From a virus, in the IMG/VR virus record IMGVR_UViG_3300032157_000008, positions 1 through 63,186 of that record: DNA of 63,186 bases. One strand, written 5' to 3'. Shown here piece by piece: positions 14,326-24,500 of this stretch (its first letter is position 1; each line of letters starts with the position of its first letter). The notes beneath the pieces are model-generated. The model did not search any database, was not told where the DNA came from, and worked only from the letters and a program-made list of their open reading frames with translations. Position numbers and translations under genes: made by a program.

Positions 14326-15354
14326 ATGAGCAAGGAGCTTGCAACCAAAGCCGAGGCGATCATCGCGCGCTTCGGCGACGTCTTCGACGTCGATCCCGAT
14401 GACCTGCGCGCTGGCGCGACCGGCGGCACCTTCGGGGTGATGTCGTTCCGCGCCAGCAAGTGGCGTGTGAAATTCGGCGGTGAAGAAGAACTCGTCACCG
14501 ACGATCAGGGCGAGCCGGTGGCGTCCATCCGCGTCGTCATGCTGCGCGCGTCGAAGTCGGTCTCCAAGACCTACTACGAGGACGCGTACACCGACGGCTC
14601 CGACGCGCAGCCGACGTGTCTGTCCGTGAATGGCATCGAGCCCGACCCCGGCTCGCTGAAGAAGCAGTCCGGCACCTGCGCCACCTGCCCGAAGGGCATG
14701 TGGGGATCGAAGATCACGCCGAACGGCAAGAAGGCGAAAGCGTGCAGCGATGCCCGCCGCATCGCCATCGTGCCGGAACTGGACCTGAACAACGCTCGCT
14801 ATGGCGGCCCGATGCTGCTGCGGGTACCGGCGGCGTCCCTGCGCGACCTCGCCGAGTTCGGCGAGCAGATGAAGCGCAAGGGCTTCCCGTACAACGCCAT
14901 CATCACCCGGATCGGCTTCGACCCCGACGCGAGCTTCCCCAAGCTCACGTTCAAGGCGGTGCGCGCGCTGACGCTGGATGAACTGGAGATCGTCGCGGGC
15001 GTCCTGCACGACGACGAGGTTCTGGACAACATCCTGAACAAGCCGTCCGAGCCCCGCGCCGACGACGCGCCGGCCGCGCAGGCACCGAAGCCGGCGGCGG
15101 CTCCCGCCCGCCCGGCACCGGCCCCCGCGCCGACCGTGGACACGGAGTTCGAGGAGGACACCCCGGCACCGGCCCCCGCGCCGCGCGCAGCGGCCTCCCG
15201 GAAGCCGCCGGCCGCGCGCAGGGCTCCGGCCGCTGCTCCGGCCCCGGCAGCGGCTCCCGCCGCTCCTGCGCCCGCACAGGCGGCTCAGAAGTCGGACAAG
15301 GAGACATCGCTGGAGCAGGACTTGGACGAACTGCTGGCTGGCGTCGAACTGTAA
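14326..15354 (+). CDS. Single-stranded DNA-binding-like protein with Ala/Pro linker, 342 aa
   Basis: ATG 14326 with GAGGTAG upstream. Residues 1-245 form a beta-rich domain (FGVMSFRASKWRVKFGGEE, SIRVVMLRASKSVSKTYY, CATCPKGMWGSK). Residues about 248-322 are a low-complexity Ala/Pro linker, followed by the acidic tip EQDLDELLAGVEL. A globular domain, flexible linker and acidic tail is the SSB plan, where the tail recruits polymerase and helicase. Four cysteines around 98-125 could hold zinc. Assignment is by layout and by position between helicase and primase, not by a motif. Confidence 0.65.
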   Translation: MSKELATKAEAIIARFGDVFDVDPDDLRAGATGGTFGVMSFRASKWRVKFGGEEELVTDDQGEPVASIRVVMLRASKSVSKTYYEDAYTDGSDAQPTCLSVNGIEPDPGSLKKQSGTCATCPKGMWGSKITPNGKKAKACSDARRIAIVPELDLNNARYGGPMLLRVPAASLRDLAEFGEQMKRKGFPYNAIITRIGFDPDASFPKLTFKAVRALTLDELEIVAGVLHDDEVLDNILNKPSEPRADDAPAAQAPKPAAAPARPAPAPAPTVDTEFEEDTPAPAPAPRAAASRKPPAARRAPAAAPAPAAAPAAPAPAQAAQKSDKETSLEQDLDELLAGVEL

Positions 15355-15383
15355 TCGGGGGGTGAGGAACCCCCGGTAGCAGT

Positions 15384-15413
15384 GGGGGGGACCGACGGGT
15401 CCCCCCGTTTTTT
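15384..15413 (+). terminator. Intrinsic terminator after the SSB-like gene
   Basis: Nine-base stem GGGGGGACC (15385-15393) pairs with GGTCCCCCC (15398-15406) across a four-base loop, followed by GTTTTTT. A weaker G-run/C-run hairpin (about 15357-15375) precedes it. It separates the upstream replication operon from the primase gene. Confidence 0.9.
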
Positions 15414-15440
15414 CTCCACTCGACCTCGCGAGTGCCTGCA

Positions 15441-18236
15441 ATGAACACACTAGAATTCCTGAGCAGGGTCCTGCCGCCGGACGGCAGCCACTACTTCTCC
15501 GCGTCCACGACGGGCGTGAAGGAAAACCAAGACTACCGTCAGACCCACCACACCAGCGTTGCCGAGCTTGCCGCGCGCATCGACGCGATGGCGGCGAACC
15601 AACCGCATGTGCGGCGCAATATCTACTTCGGCGTCGGGTCGTTCACCCGTAACTCCCGCACCAAGGACGCCTGCGCGCTGAAAGCGTGCCACCACATCGA
15701 CATCGACTCGGGCGACGACAAGCCCTATGCGAGCCCGCAGGAGACGCTGGACGCCATCAAGGCAGTAATCGGCAGCCGGGCGCTGCCGATGCCCACGCTG
15801 ATCCTCTGCTCGGGCTACGGCATCCATGCCTACTGGTGTCTGAGCGAGCCGGTCGCGCCGGTCCTCTGGCAACCCGTCGCCGAAGCCTTGAAGAACGCCT
15901 GCAAGGGCGCAGGGCTGGAGACCGACGAGGACATCACCACGGACGCGGCGCGCATCCTGCGCCCGCCCAACACGCTCAACTTCAAGAGCAGCATCAAGGA
16001 GAACTGGGTCCGGGACGACGCGATGTGCCGCCTGCTGGGCGGCGTCGGGCCGACCTACACCAACGAGCAGCTGGCATCGTTGCTGGGCACGGCGGCCGCG
16101 CTCCCGGCGGTAGACAACAGCGACCTCTCCGATGGACTGTCCCAGCCCGAGTACAAGCCGCTGCCCGCCGGGCCGATGCTGAAGAACTGCGGCGTGTTCA
16201 ACTGGCACATGGACATGGGCGGCGCGAACGCCCCGCCGGGATCGTGGTACAACATCATCTCGACGCTGTCGTTCACGGCCGATGGTGAGGATTACATCCA
16301 CCCCATCAGCGAGAAGCACGCGACCTACGTCGCCCGCGACGTGGATAAGCGGTTCAGCTACGCCAAGTCCCAGCACGGGAAAGTCGGCCCGACGACGTGC
16401 GCCAAGTTCGAGGAGTGCCACTCCGACATCTGCGCGCTGTGCCCGCACAAGGGTACGATCAAGTCGCCAATCCAGCTGACGACTTTCTTCGACGAAGTGC
16501 CGATGCCGTTTGGCTACTATCAGGACGAGTTCGGCTTGCGGCTCAAGAAGGCGAGCAGCAGCGACGAGGGCAAGCCGGCGGCGGTCGTGATGCCGTACCG
16601 CATCGTCGAAGTCAGCATCTCGCAAGACCCGACAGGGGCCGGGCTGCGCATACAGTACAAGGCGCACCACATTCACCAGCCCAACGCTGTGAACGAGGTC
16701 AACCACGAAATTCGGCACGTACAAGGCGATAGTCGCGTCGTTTCGGAAGACCTCGCCAGAGGCGCGATTGCGCTCACCGGCCCGCAGCTGAAGGGGTACA
16801 AGGACTTCATCATGTCGTGGATGCAACGCCTGCAAGGCACAGCGAAAGGGCCGCTTACAACGGCGGTCTCGAAGTTCGGCTGGACCAGCAACGGTTCGTT
16901 CGCCGCTGGCGACGTCCTTATCCATCCAAACGGCAAACAAGAACGCGCAACAGTGCGCGCTGATGGCGAGGTCGCAAAGATTTACACCACGGCTGGCAGC
17001 TTGGAGCCGTGGCGCGAATGCTGCGATTACGTGGTCGGGCAGAAGCGGCAGGAACTGAATGCGCTGATCGCTTCTGCTTTTGCCGCTCCGTTGCTTAAAT
17101 TCACTCCCGCAAACGGCGTACTGCTGTCGCTCTACAGCAAGGAATCTGGCACGGGTAAGACAACAGCAATGCAGATTGCGCAAGGAGTGTGGGGCGACCC
17201 GCGCGAGGGTGTACACGCTGTCGTAGATACAGAGAACGCTATCGCAAACAAGATGGGCATACTGAACAATCTCCCGGCTTACTGGGATGAGTTGCGGACG
17301 ATGAACATGCGTTCGTTCGTAGGGCTCATATTTCAGGTTGTGCAAGGGCGCGAGAAAGCGCGTCTCGGGTCCAACGCGAAAGCGAGGCCGCAGCATACGT
17401 GGCAGACAATGCTTTCATTCGCCACGAACGAATCCATCCTCGATTACGTCGGTGAGGTAATCCACAGTTCGGACGCAGGCATTGTTCGTGTCTTCGAGCT
17501 TCCTTGTTCCCCGTTGATTATCGGCACCGACGAATTGCACGCAGCGCAGAAACTGTTCAACCAGCTGCCACGTAATTACGGTCACGCAGGCCGTATATAC
17601 GCTGGGTATCTGGCATGCAATCACGACGCGGTAGTCGCGAAGTTGGAGAGGAACATCGAGACCTTGTGGAAGCTTATTGACACGAAAATGCCGGAACGCT
17701 TCCGTTTCTACACCATGGTCACATTGATTACTGGTGCGCAGCTGTCGAACGAAGCAGGGCTAACCAAGTTCGACGTGCCTGCGCTGATGCGTTACCTCGT
17801 CGGCCAGTTCTTGCGCATGCGAGGGCGTGTGGCAGAAGCTGTAGTTAAAGATGCAGCCGCTGCGCACATGCGTGAATTCTTGCGCACCTTCGCAGACAGT
17901 CGCGTTATCGTCGATGCGCGCACTGGACGCATGACTATTCGCGATACTCCAAAGAAAGCGCCTCTCGCATATCAGATCACCGTGGGGCCGAGCGATGTCA
18001 CCTTGACCGTGGCGAGCGATCCGTTCTTGCAGTGGGCAAAGACGCGCTACGGCATACACCGTTCAAACGTGCGTCAGGACATGCTCGCGAAAGGATTCAC
18101 GGAGCAATCTGTGAACATAGGTAGCGGAACGGGGCACGCCGCTGGGGCCAGCGACTGCTTCGTGATGGTCCAACAGCAAGCGGCGACGGACGACCCTTAC
18201 GCACTGCTTGAACACACGAACTTCGTAGCGGTCTAG
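15441..18236 (+). CDS. Primase-helicase (AEP-like primase plus DUF927-like ATPase), 931 aa
   Basis: ATG 15441; GTG 15432 is an alternative and neither has a strong ribosome site. Residues about 80-190 carry archaeo-eukaryotic primase-like motifs: HHIDIDSGDD (metal Asp pair, near 84), SGYGIHAYW (near 124) and the later DAARILRPPNTLNFK. Cys-rich CALCPHKG near 335 may bind zinc. The C-terminal half is a superfamily 3-like ATPase with Walker A SGTGKTT (about 570) and Walker B YWDEL (about 613). It would unwind the fork and lay primers for the family A polymerase. The preceding terminator suggests separate expression or leaky readthrough. It ends convergently, overlapping the HNH gene by four bases. 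Confidence 0.85.
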   Translation: MNTLEFLSRVLPPDGSHYFSASTTGVKENQDYRQTHHTSVAELAARIDAMAANQPHVRRNIYFGVGSFTRNSRTKDACALKACHHIDIDSGDDKPYASPQETLDAIKAVIGSRALPMPTLILCSGYGIHAYWCLSEPVAPVLWQPVAEALKNACKGAGLETDEDITTDAARILRPPNTLNFKSSIKENWVRDDAMCRLLGGVGPTYTNEQLASLLGTAAALPAVDNSDLSDGLSQPEYKPLPAGPMLKNCGVFNWHMDMGGANAPPGSWYNIISTLSFTADGEDYIHPISEKHATYVARDVDKRFSYAKSQHGKVGPTTCAKFEECHSDICALCPHKGTIKSPIQLTTFFDEVPMPFGYYQDEFGLRLKKASSSDEGKPAAVVMPYRIVEVSISQDPTGAGLRIQYKAHHIHQPNAVNEVNHEIRHVQGDSRVVSEDLARGAIALTGPQLKGYKDFIMSWMQRLQGTAKGPLTTAVSKFGWTSNGSFAAGDVLIHPNGKQERATVRADGEVAKIYTTAGSLEPWRECCDYVVGQKRQELNALIASAFAAPLLKFTPANGVLLSLYSKESGTGKTTAMQIAQGVWGDPREGVHAVVDTENAIANKMGILNNLPAYWDELRTMNMRSFVGLIFQVVQGREKARLGSNAKARPQHTWQTMLSFATNESILDYVGEVIHSSDAGIVRVFELPCSPLIIGTDELHAAQKLFNQLPRNYGHAGRIYAGYLACNHDAVVAKLERNIETLWKLIDTKMPERFRFYTMVTLITGAQLSNEAGLTKFDVPALMRYLVGQFLRMRGRVAEAVVKDAAAAHMREFLRTFADSRVIVDARTGRMTIRDTPKKAPLAYQITVGPSDVTLTVASDPFLQWAKTRYGIHRSNVRQDMLAKGFTEQSVNIGSGTGHAAGASDCFVMVQQQAATDDPYALLEHTNFVAV

Positions 18237-18526
18237 CGACGGTTGGGCATGTCCTTGCCTTTGGTCAGGCCGTGCCCACGGTTCTTCTTCTGCGAGGCCA
18301 TGCGCAGGTTCGAGTCCGCGTTGCCGCCGCCCTTCACGATGGGACGCTTGTGATCTACGTCCTTGCCGTCGCCCTTCTTTGCCAAGCCGCGCTCGATCAT
18401 CTCGCGGCGGGCGGCGTTCCGCTTCGCGCGGTTCTTCCGCTGCTCGGGCGTGGCTTCGTAGCCTGAGATACGCGCCTTGATCTGGCTCGGCGTGCGGTGC
18501 TGGCTGGGGTCGCGCTTCTCTTTCAC
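18233..18526 (-). CDS. HNH endonuclease-like protein, 97 aa
   Basis: Last gene of the leftward block. Very basic N-terminal part (RKNRAKRNAARREMIERG) followed by the HNH signature DVDHKRPIVKGGGNADSNLRMASQKKNRG (about residues 54-83), with Asp-His, the central Asn and the closing Asn in place. Proteins of this exact type are common in phages of many groups; some HNH proteins assist terminase cleavage, but this one lies far from TerL here. A stand-alone homing-type nuclease is also possible. It is the convergent partner of the primase gene. Confidence 0.85.
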   Translation of the reverse strand: MKEKRDPSQHRTPSQIKARISGYEATPEQRKNRAKRNAARREMIERGLAKKGDGKDVDHKRPIVKGGGNADSNLRMASQKKNRGHGLTKGKDMPNRR

Positions 18527-21500
18527 TGCGTAATCCTCTGTGCTTCGCGGAGGTCCACGTACTTGCCTTGCTTGTACTCGCGGGCCTTCTTGCGCTGGTA
18601 GATGCGGCGCTGCTGGAGCTTACCATTCGTGATGCGCGTTTCCACGCCGGGATGCGCGCGGTTGAAGTCTGCGATCTCGCCGCGCTTCAGGTCGTCGGCC
18701 GCGTCGTAGTCCTCGTCCTCGATCAGTCGCGCCCAGCGGTCCATCAGATTGTCACGCTTACCTTCAATGACCTGCTTGGCCGTCAGCTGCTCGCCGCGCG
18801 GGTCGTACATTTCCTGCGCGCGGCGCGGCGTGAAGCCGATCATCTGGCGGGCTACGTCCCCCGCAGTGGCGTCGTCGGCACTGAGCAGCGTGACGCCGGA
18901 CGTGTCTTCGATGCCCCGTCCGCCTTCCATCAAGCGCGCACCCTTGGAGATGTCGCTGACGCCTTTCGGCATCAGCAGTTCGCCCGCGCGCTGGTAGTTG
19001 CCGTCAGTGATGGCCGTCATGGCGTTTGCGCCCTTCACGAGCAGGCCCATCACCGGGCCAGCCAACGCCATTGCCATGTTGCCCAGCCACTCCTCGGCGT
19101 CACGCGACGGCCGCAGCGGCTGCCACAGCAGGTGGCCGAAGCCGACGCGCTGGCCCCACTCGACACCCGTCGCCGCGCTCAGCGCTCCGTCGGACATCAA
19201 GAAGCCCATCTCGTCGCCTGCCCAGTCGCCGAACATCCGGCGTAGCGCCACGTCGGGGTTGCGCAGGGAGAGCGAGAGCTTGCGCACGTCCTCGTCCTCG
19301 GAATCGTCCCCGCCCATTCCGCGCAGCGCCATTCCAGCGCCGAACGCGATAGCCCGCAGCGGCTCGGCAAAAAGCCCGCCTACCGCGCCCAGCAATGCCC
19401 CGTTGATGCCAGCGAAGTAGAGCGCCGCCTTGCGCGCCGCCTTCTTCTCTGTGGCGGTTGCCGTGCGGCTGAAGAACGCCCTGTTGAACGTGTGCAACGT
19501 GAGGCCGTACATCAGCATGCCGAAGGTCTTGTACAGAGCCACCAGCTTGAACCCGGTGAACTTGCGCAAGTGACGAGGCAGGTTCTCGACCGAGTAGTTG
19601 CCCTGCGTCTGGCGCGTCATCTTCTCGGCGTAGTTGGTGGCATCGGCCAGCGTTGCCCCCCGCTCGCGCGCGAGTTCGTAGGCAGCCGTCGCCGTCACGA
19701 GCCGGTTCATGATCTCCGTCAGCTGCGGCATGACCTTGGCGATGGACTCGATGTACTGCGCCGTGTGCCCGACGGCCCGAGCCACCATTGACTTGCTGGG
19801 GCCAGCATGCGCCGCGCGCGCAAGCTCCGTCACCATCGTGGTGTCGATGACGCCACGAGCCACCAGTTCGCGCAGCATGCTCTTGACCTGCGGCGTGGCG
19901 CTGCTGGCGGTGAGGATCGCGTCGAGGGCGTCGTCGAGCCGCACGATCTGTCCGCTTGCTGCATCGCCGAGGGCGACGAACATGCGCTTGATGGCGGGCT
20001 TGGTGAAGCGGCCGGACACCCTCGCCATCTTGCGCCCGGTGCGCACCAGCCCATGTTCGCCCGCGATGATCGGCAGGCTGACCAGCCACGGCTGCGTGGC
20101 GTTGCTGAGCGCGTGCGAGAGCGAGCCGAGGTACCACACGAACGCGAAGCGCGTCAGGCCGGACTCGAAGCGAGCCCAGCTGCCGTTGTTCTGGTGCATG
20201 GTCAGGTCCTGAAGACGCCGAGCCTTCAGTTCCTCGACGAACCGTCCGACAGAGGGCGGGTTGTCGGAGTTCTTATGGAGCGCGTTCAGACCCGCGATGG
20301 CTTCCTGTTCGTCCACGACGTGTTTCAGGTTCGCGAGCGACCACGCGCCGGAGTAGCTGCGCTCGGCGAACGTCTTCAGCAAATTGTGGAAGTCGTTCTC
20401 GCTGCCACGAACGCGCTTGCGTTCAAGCTCGGACTTGCGCAGGTTCGAGTCTGCCAACAGGCGGATATGCGCGGCGCGCACGGCGTCCATCGCGTCTGCT
20501 TTCGCTTCCCGTTCCTCCGTGCTATCCGAAGCCTTCCTGCGCCGCCCGCTCATGTAGGCGAGCAGTTCCCGGAGAGCGCCAGTCTCCACAGACGTCGAGG
20601 TCTGCTTCACCGTCGGGAACTTGCCGACGTAGTAGCCCTCTCCCTTCAGCTGCTTGAGCATCGCAGCGGCTTCTTTCTCGTCGCCCGTGAACAAGGCGTG
20701 GTCTTCGTAGTCCACGACCGCTTCGTCGCCCATCATGTGGACGCGCCCATACTTGCGGCCGGGGTTCTTCACCCGCTCGCCCTTCAGTACCTCCTGCACC
20801 AGCAACTTGCGAAATTCAGCCGAGTCCTTGGGGTCGAACGCGATCTTGAACTCGCCGTCGCGCTTGCCCTCGGCTACATACTCTCCGTGGCGCGTCAGCG
20901 GGAAATAGTCGCCCTTGACGCTGGTCTCCTCCAGAATTTCGTCTACGTGCTGCATCGTCCACTTGTTGGCGGCACCCGCGTTCTGCACGTTGGCAAATGC
21001 CTTGTCCACGATCTCCTGCCGCGCGCTCTTGTCCTTGGCGTTCATGAGCGCACCGACCAGCTGGATACGCGTGATCTCGGCCTTGTGCAGATGGTCGGAC
21101 AGACCTCCGCGCTCCAGCACGGCATGCAGCTGTGCCCGCGTCGAGGTTTCGTGCAGCGCCTTGTAGTGGTTGCGCATGGCGATGTAGACCTTCCTCGCCT
21201 GCGGCGAGAGAGCATCGAACGCCTTCTTCACGCGGTTGTAGACCTGCTGCGCTTCGGCTTCGACCCCCTTGAAGTGGTCGTGATCTGCAAAGGACTTGTC
21301 CGGGGAGATGTCATGCAGCGTGGCGTCGTTCGCCACCTTGGCAAGTGCTTCACCCTCGGCCATGGAGAGCTTGCGCGCTTCGCGCATCACGGCGTCGGCG
21401 CGCTGCTGGATCATGCGAGCATCGTGCTGCTTGGCGCGGTACACCTTGATCCAGTCGCGCACTACCTGCGTCCCGTTGCCCGTGCTGGCGACAAGGCGCG

Positions 21501-24500
21501 CTCCGTAGTCGAGCAGATAGTCGTACAGCATGTACCCCAGCGTTTTCTCGTTCACCGCTTCGCGGATACTGTCGAAGAAGCTGTTCATGCGCGCACGCGC
21601 TTCGCGCGGCGTGCTGGGCGGGCCGCGATAGCCGTAGTTCTCACGGTCGTGCGGAGTAAGCGTAGGCTTGATGGCGTCCACGCGGTCGTCGAACGCGCGC
21701 ATCTCGGCGTTGTACGCGTCGTGCCGCGCCTCGACCGTAAGCCGGTGCGCACCCGGCATCGCCATGGCATGCTCGATTGGCGAGAAGCTGGACTCCAGCT
21801 TCATCACTTCTTCAAGGACGGAGTTCTTGACGCCCTCCAGACCGAACGCTTTGCGAATCGCCTTGAGCAGCGACTTCCATACCGTTGAAGTTTCCGGCGT
21901 GCGCAGATGCTCAGGCGTTGCGATGCCGTCGAGGAAATACTGGAAGTTGATGTTCGTGAAGGCTTCCGACAGGAACTCCTCTGGCGTGCGCATGCCGTAG
22001 AACTGGTGCCAGTCAGCTTCCGGTACGCTGTTCTTTACGTGGTTGAACAGCGCGTCCACATGGCGCGCGAAGTTCTTGTCCACGGCGTAGCGCGTAACGG
22101 TGGCTGCGTGCACGATCTCGTGCGCGACCACGACGATGCTACCAAGCGTATTGGTTCCGAACTTGATGTAGTCCCGGTCTTTGAACAACGGGATGCTATT
22201 GCGCAGGTTGTGGCTGTAAGCCGCCACGTTCGGCGTCACATGCGTGATGTCGAAGCGCGTCTGGAGACCGAGCTTTGCCAGCCGCGCGAGTAGCGGACGA
22301 AGGTTGGATGGAATCCCCTTACTGGCAAGCAACGCTTCCAGCAAGTGCTGGATCGTCGGCGCGCCGCCCGTACCTTCGCGCCGCCCACGCGAGTTCGCTT
22401 CACGAACCGCTTCCCATATGAGGCGCTGTTCGCTCGTCTGCGTTACCGGCGCGCTGCGCACGCCCCAGTCTTCCTCGAAGCCACTGACGTCTTCGTCGCC
22501 CCGGCGCTCAACGCCTTCGGCGTCAGCGGCCATCTCCGCTTCCTGCTCGGCGATCAGCTTGTCGAGTTCGCTCATCTCCGCCACGGACTCAGCTGCTGCG
22601 GCGGCTTCTTCGTCGGCCATCAGCCCGGCTTCGGCCATCTCCGTTTCGTCGGCCACGGTGCCCGTGCCAGCCAGTTCCGCAGCAGCACGCTCGTTGCTCT
22701 CCTCGGCTTCTTCCGCAGCGCGTGCTTCCTCGCGCGTGGCAGCCAAGCGCTCGGCGCGCGCGGCTTCGCGCTGCGCCTGCACGGCGGGCGTGATGCGCGC
22801 GTAGAAGTTCAGCCACTCGCGCTGCGCTGCCTCCGGCCATGCACCGCCGGGGAACTCGTTCATCGCCTTCGCAAGGCGCTCCTCGGCCCCTTCACGCAGC
22901 GGCGCGTAGTTGCTCATCAGCAGGTTCGAGTCCGACACGATGTCCTCGAACGCCTTTACCTGCTCGGGCGTGCGCCGCGACTCCACGTCCTTCGCCTGCG
23001 CTTCGTCCATGTCCGCGCGGTTGGCGCGGCGGAAGCGCGTGAACAGCGCGCCGATCAGCCCCATGTCGGGGAGGTCCCCTAGCAGTTCGCCTACGCGCTT
23101 CTTGGCGGCGGCTTCTTCCTCGACAGTCGTCATGTCGCGGACGTACTTGCCAGTCTCCTCGTCCCGGACAGCCGTATCGAGTACGCCGGGCTCAACCATG
23201 TCCAGCACGAAGCGGAACGTGTTCTGGATCGGGTTCGACACCAGTTCAAGCTCGCCTTTTGCGGTGTCACCAACGGTCGTGCCCTTGACCGCTTCGCCGC
23301 CCTTCTCCTTGACCTCGGCGGCGCGGGCCTCCTTCTTGGCGTCTTCCTTGCGCTGCTCGCGCCGGACCTCGCCAATCTCGCCCTTGGTGGAAAGGCGGTG
23401 TGACCCGCGCTTGCCGACCCTCTTGCCGTTCAGCAGTACGTCGCCGGGGCGCACTTCGCCGACGCCGGGCAGCCGGTCGATCTCACCGACTACCGTCAGC
23501 TGCTCGCCACGCGACGTGCGGAACTCCAGCCATCCGTTCTTCTGCGCGATCAGCTTCAGCGCCTTGCGGATGCGCGGCACCCGGCGGTCGCCTTCCTCGT
23601 AGCTCAGCGTGTAGGCCGGCTCCTGCGGCGCAGCGGGCGCGCTGCGCTCCTTGGAGACCGCCTTAGCCCGTTCTTTCTTCGTCGGGGCTACCGCTGGAGC
23701 AGGAGCAGGTTGAGCGACAACGACAGCAGCAGGAGCAGCGCTCCCAGCAGCGCCACCAGCATCAGCAACCACCGGAGCAGCGGCCACAACCACTGGAGCA
23801 GGAGCCGCAGCCGGAGCCACAACAGGTGCCGGAGCAGGGGCAGCCTTGCGGACAGGCGCAGCCGCGCGCCCTTCGAGAACGTCGAGGACGCGTGCACGGA
23901 GTTCCTCCGCTGTCTTCTGCATGTCACCAACGCGGGCGTGCCGGCCGCGCGCGCCGGCCGCGCCGCGCCCGCCCGTGGTCTTGGCTTCCCGGTTGGCGTG
24001 CGAGATGCCTACCCGCCGGGCAATGCTGCCCAGCCGAGCCACGTCCGTGCCCCACGCCTCGTTGCCAGCGCCCCAGCCGGCAGCTGCCAGTTCCTTCAGC
24101 GCGGCGCTGGCTTCCACGATCCAGTCAGCGAGCGGCTTGGCCGCCGGCTTCTTGCGCCACTTGCTAGGCTTCTTCGACTTGGCCGTCTTGACGTTGGTGG
24201 CAGCGGCATAGCCCTCGTCCACCAGCCCGCGCAGCGCGCGCTCCAGCTGGGCTTCCTCCGGGGTCTTCGCCACGACAGCCTCACCGGGCGAGGCTGCGGC
24301 CTCTTGCTGAGCGACTGCTGTGGGGACGTTCTGGGGACTGACGACTTGCCCATGCACGACAGCCCCGTCCGGGGTGTGGCGCTCGACGGCCACCGCCTGA
24401 TCGAGCGGGACCTGTGGCTTCGGCTCGACGTAGCCCAGAATCTTCGCGCGGGCCTCCTCACCACGGCCCAGCCGGTCGTACTCGTTCGCCACGTCGCGGC

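Noticed and set aside
15450-17396. Minus-strand frame of 648 codons opposite the primase gene
   Set aside because: No motif, antisense to a clear primase-helicase with intact motifs.
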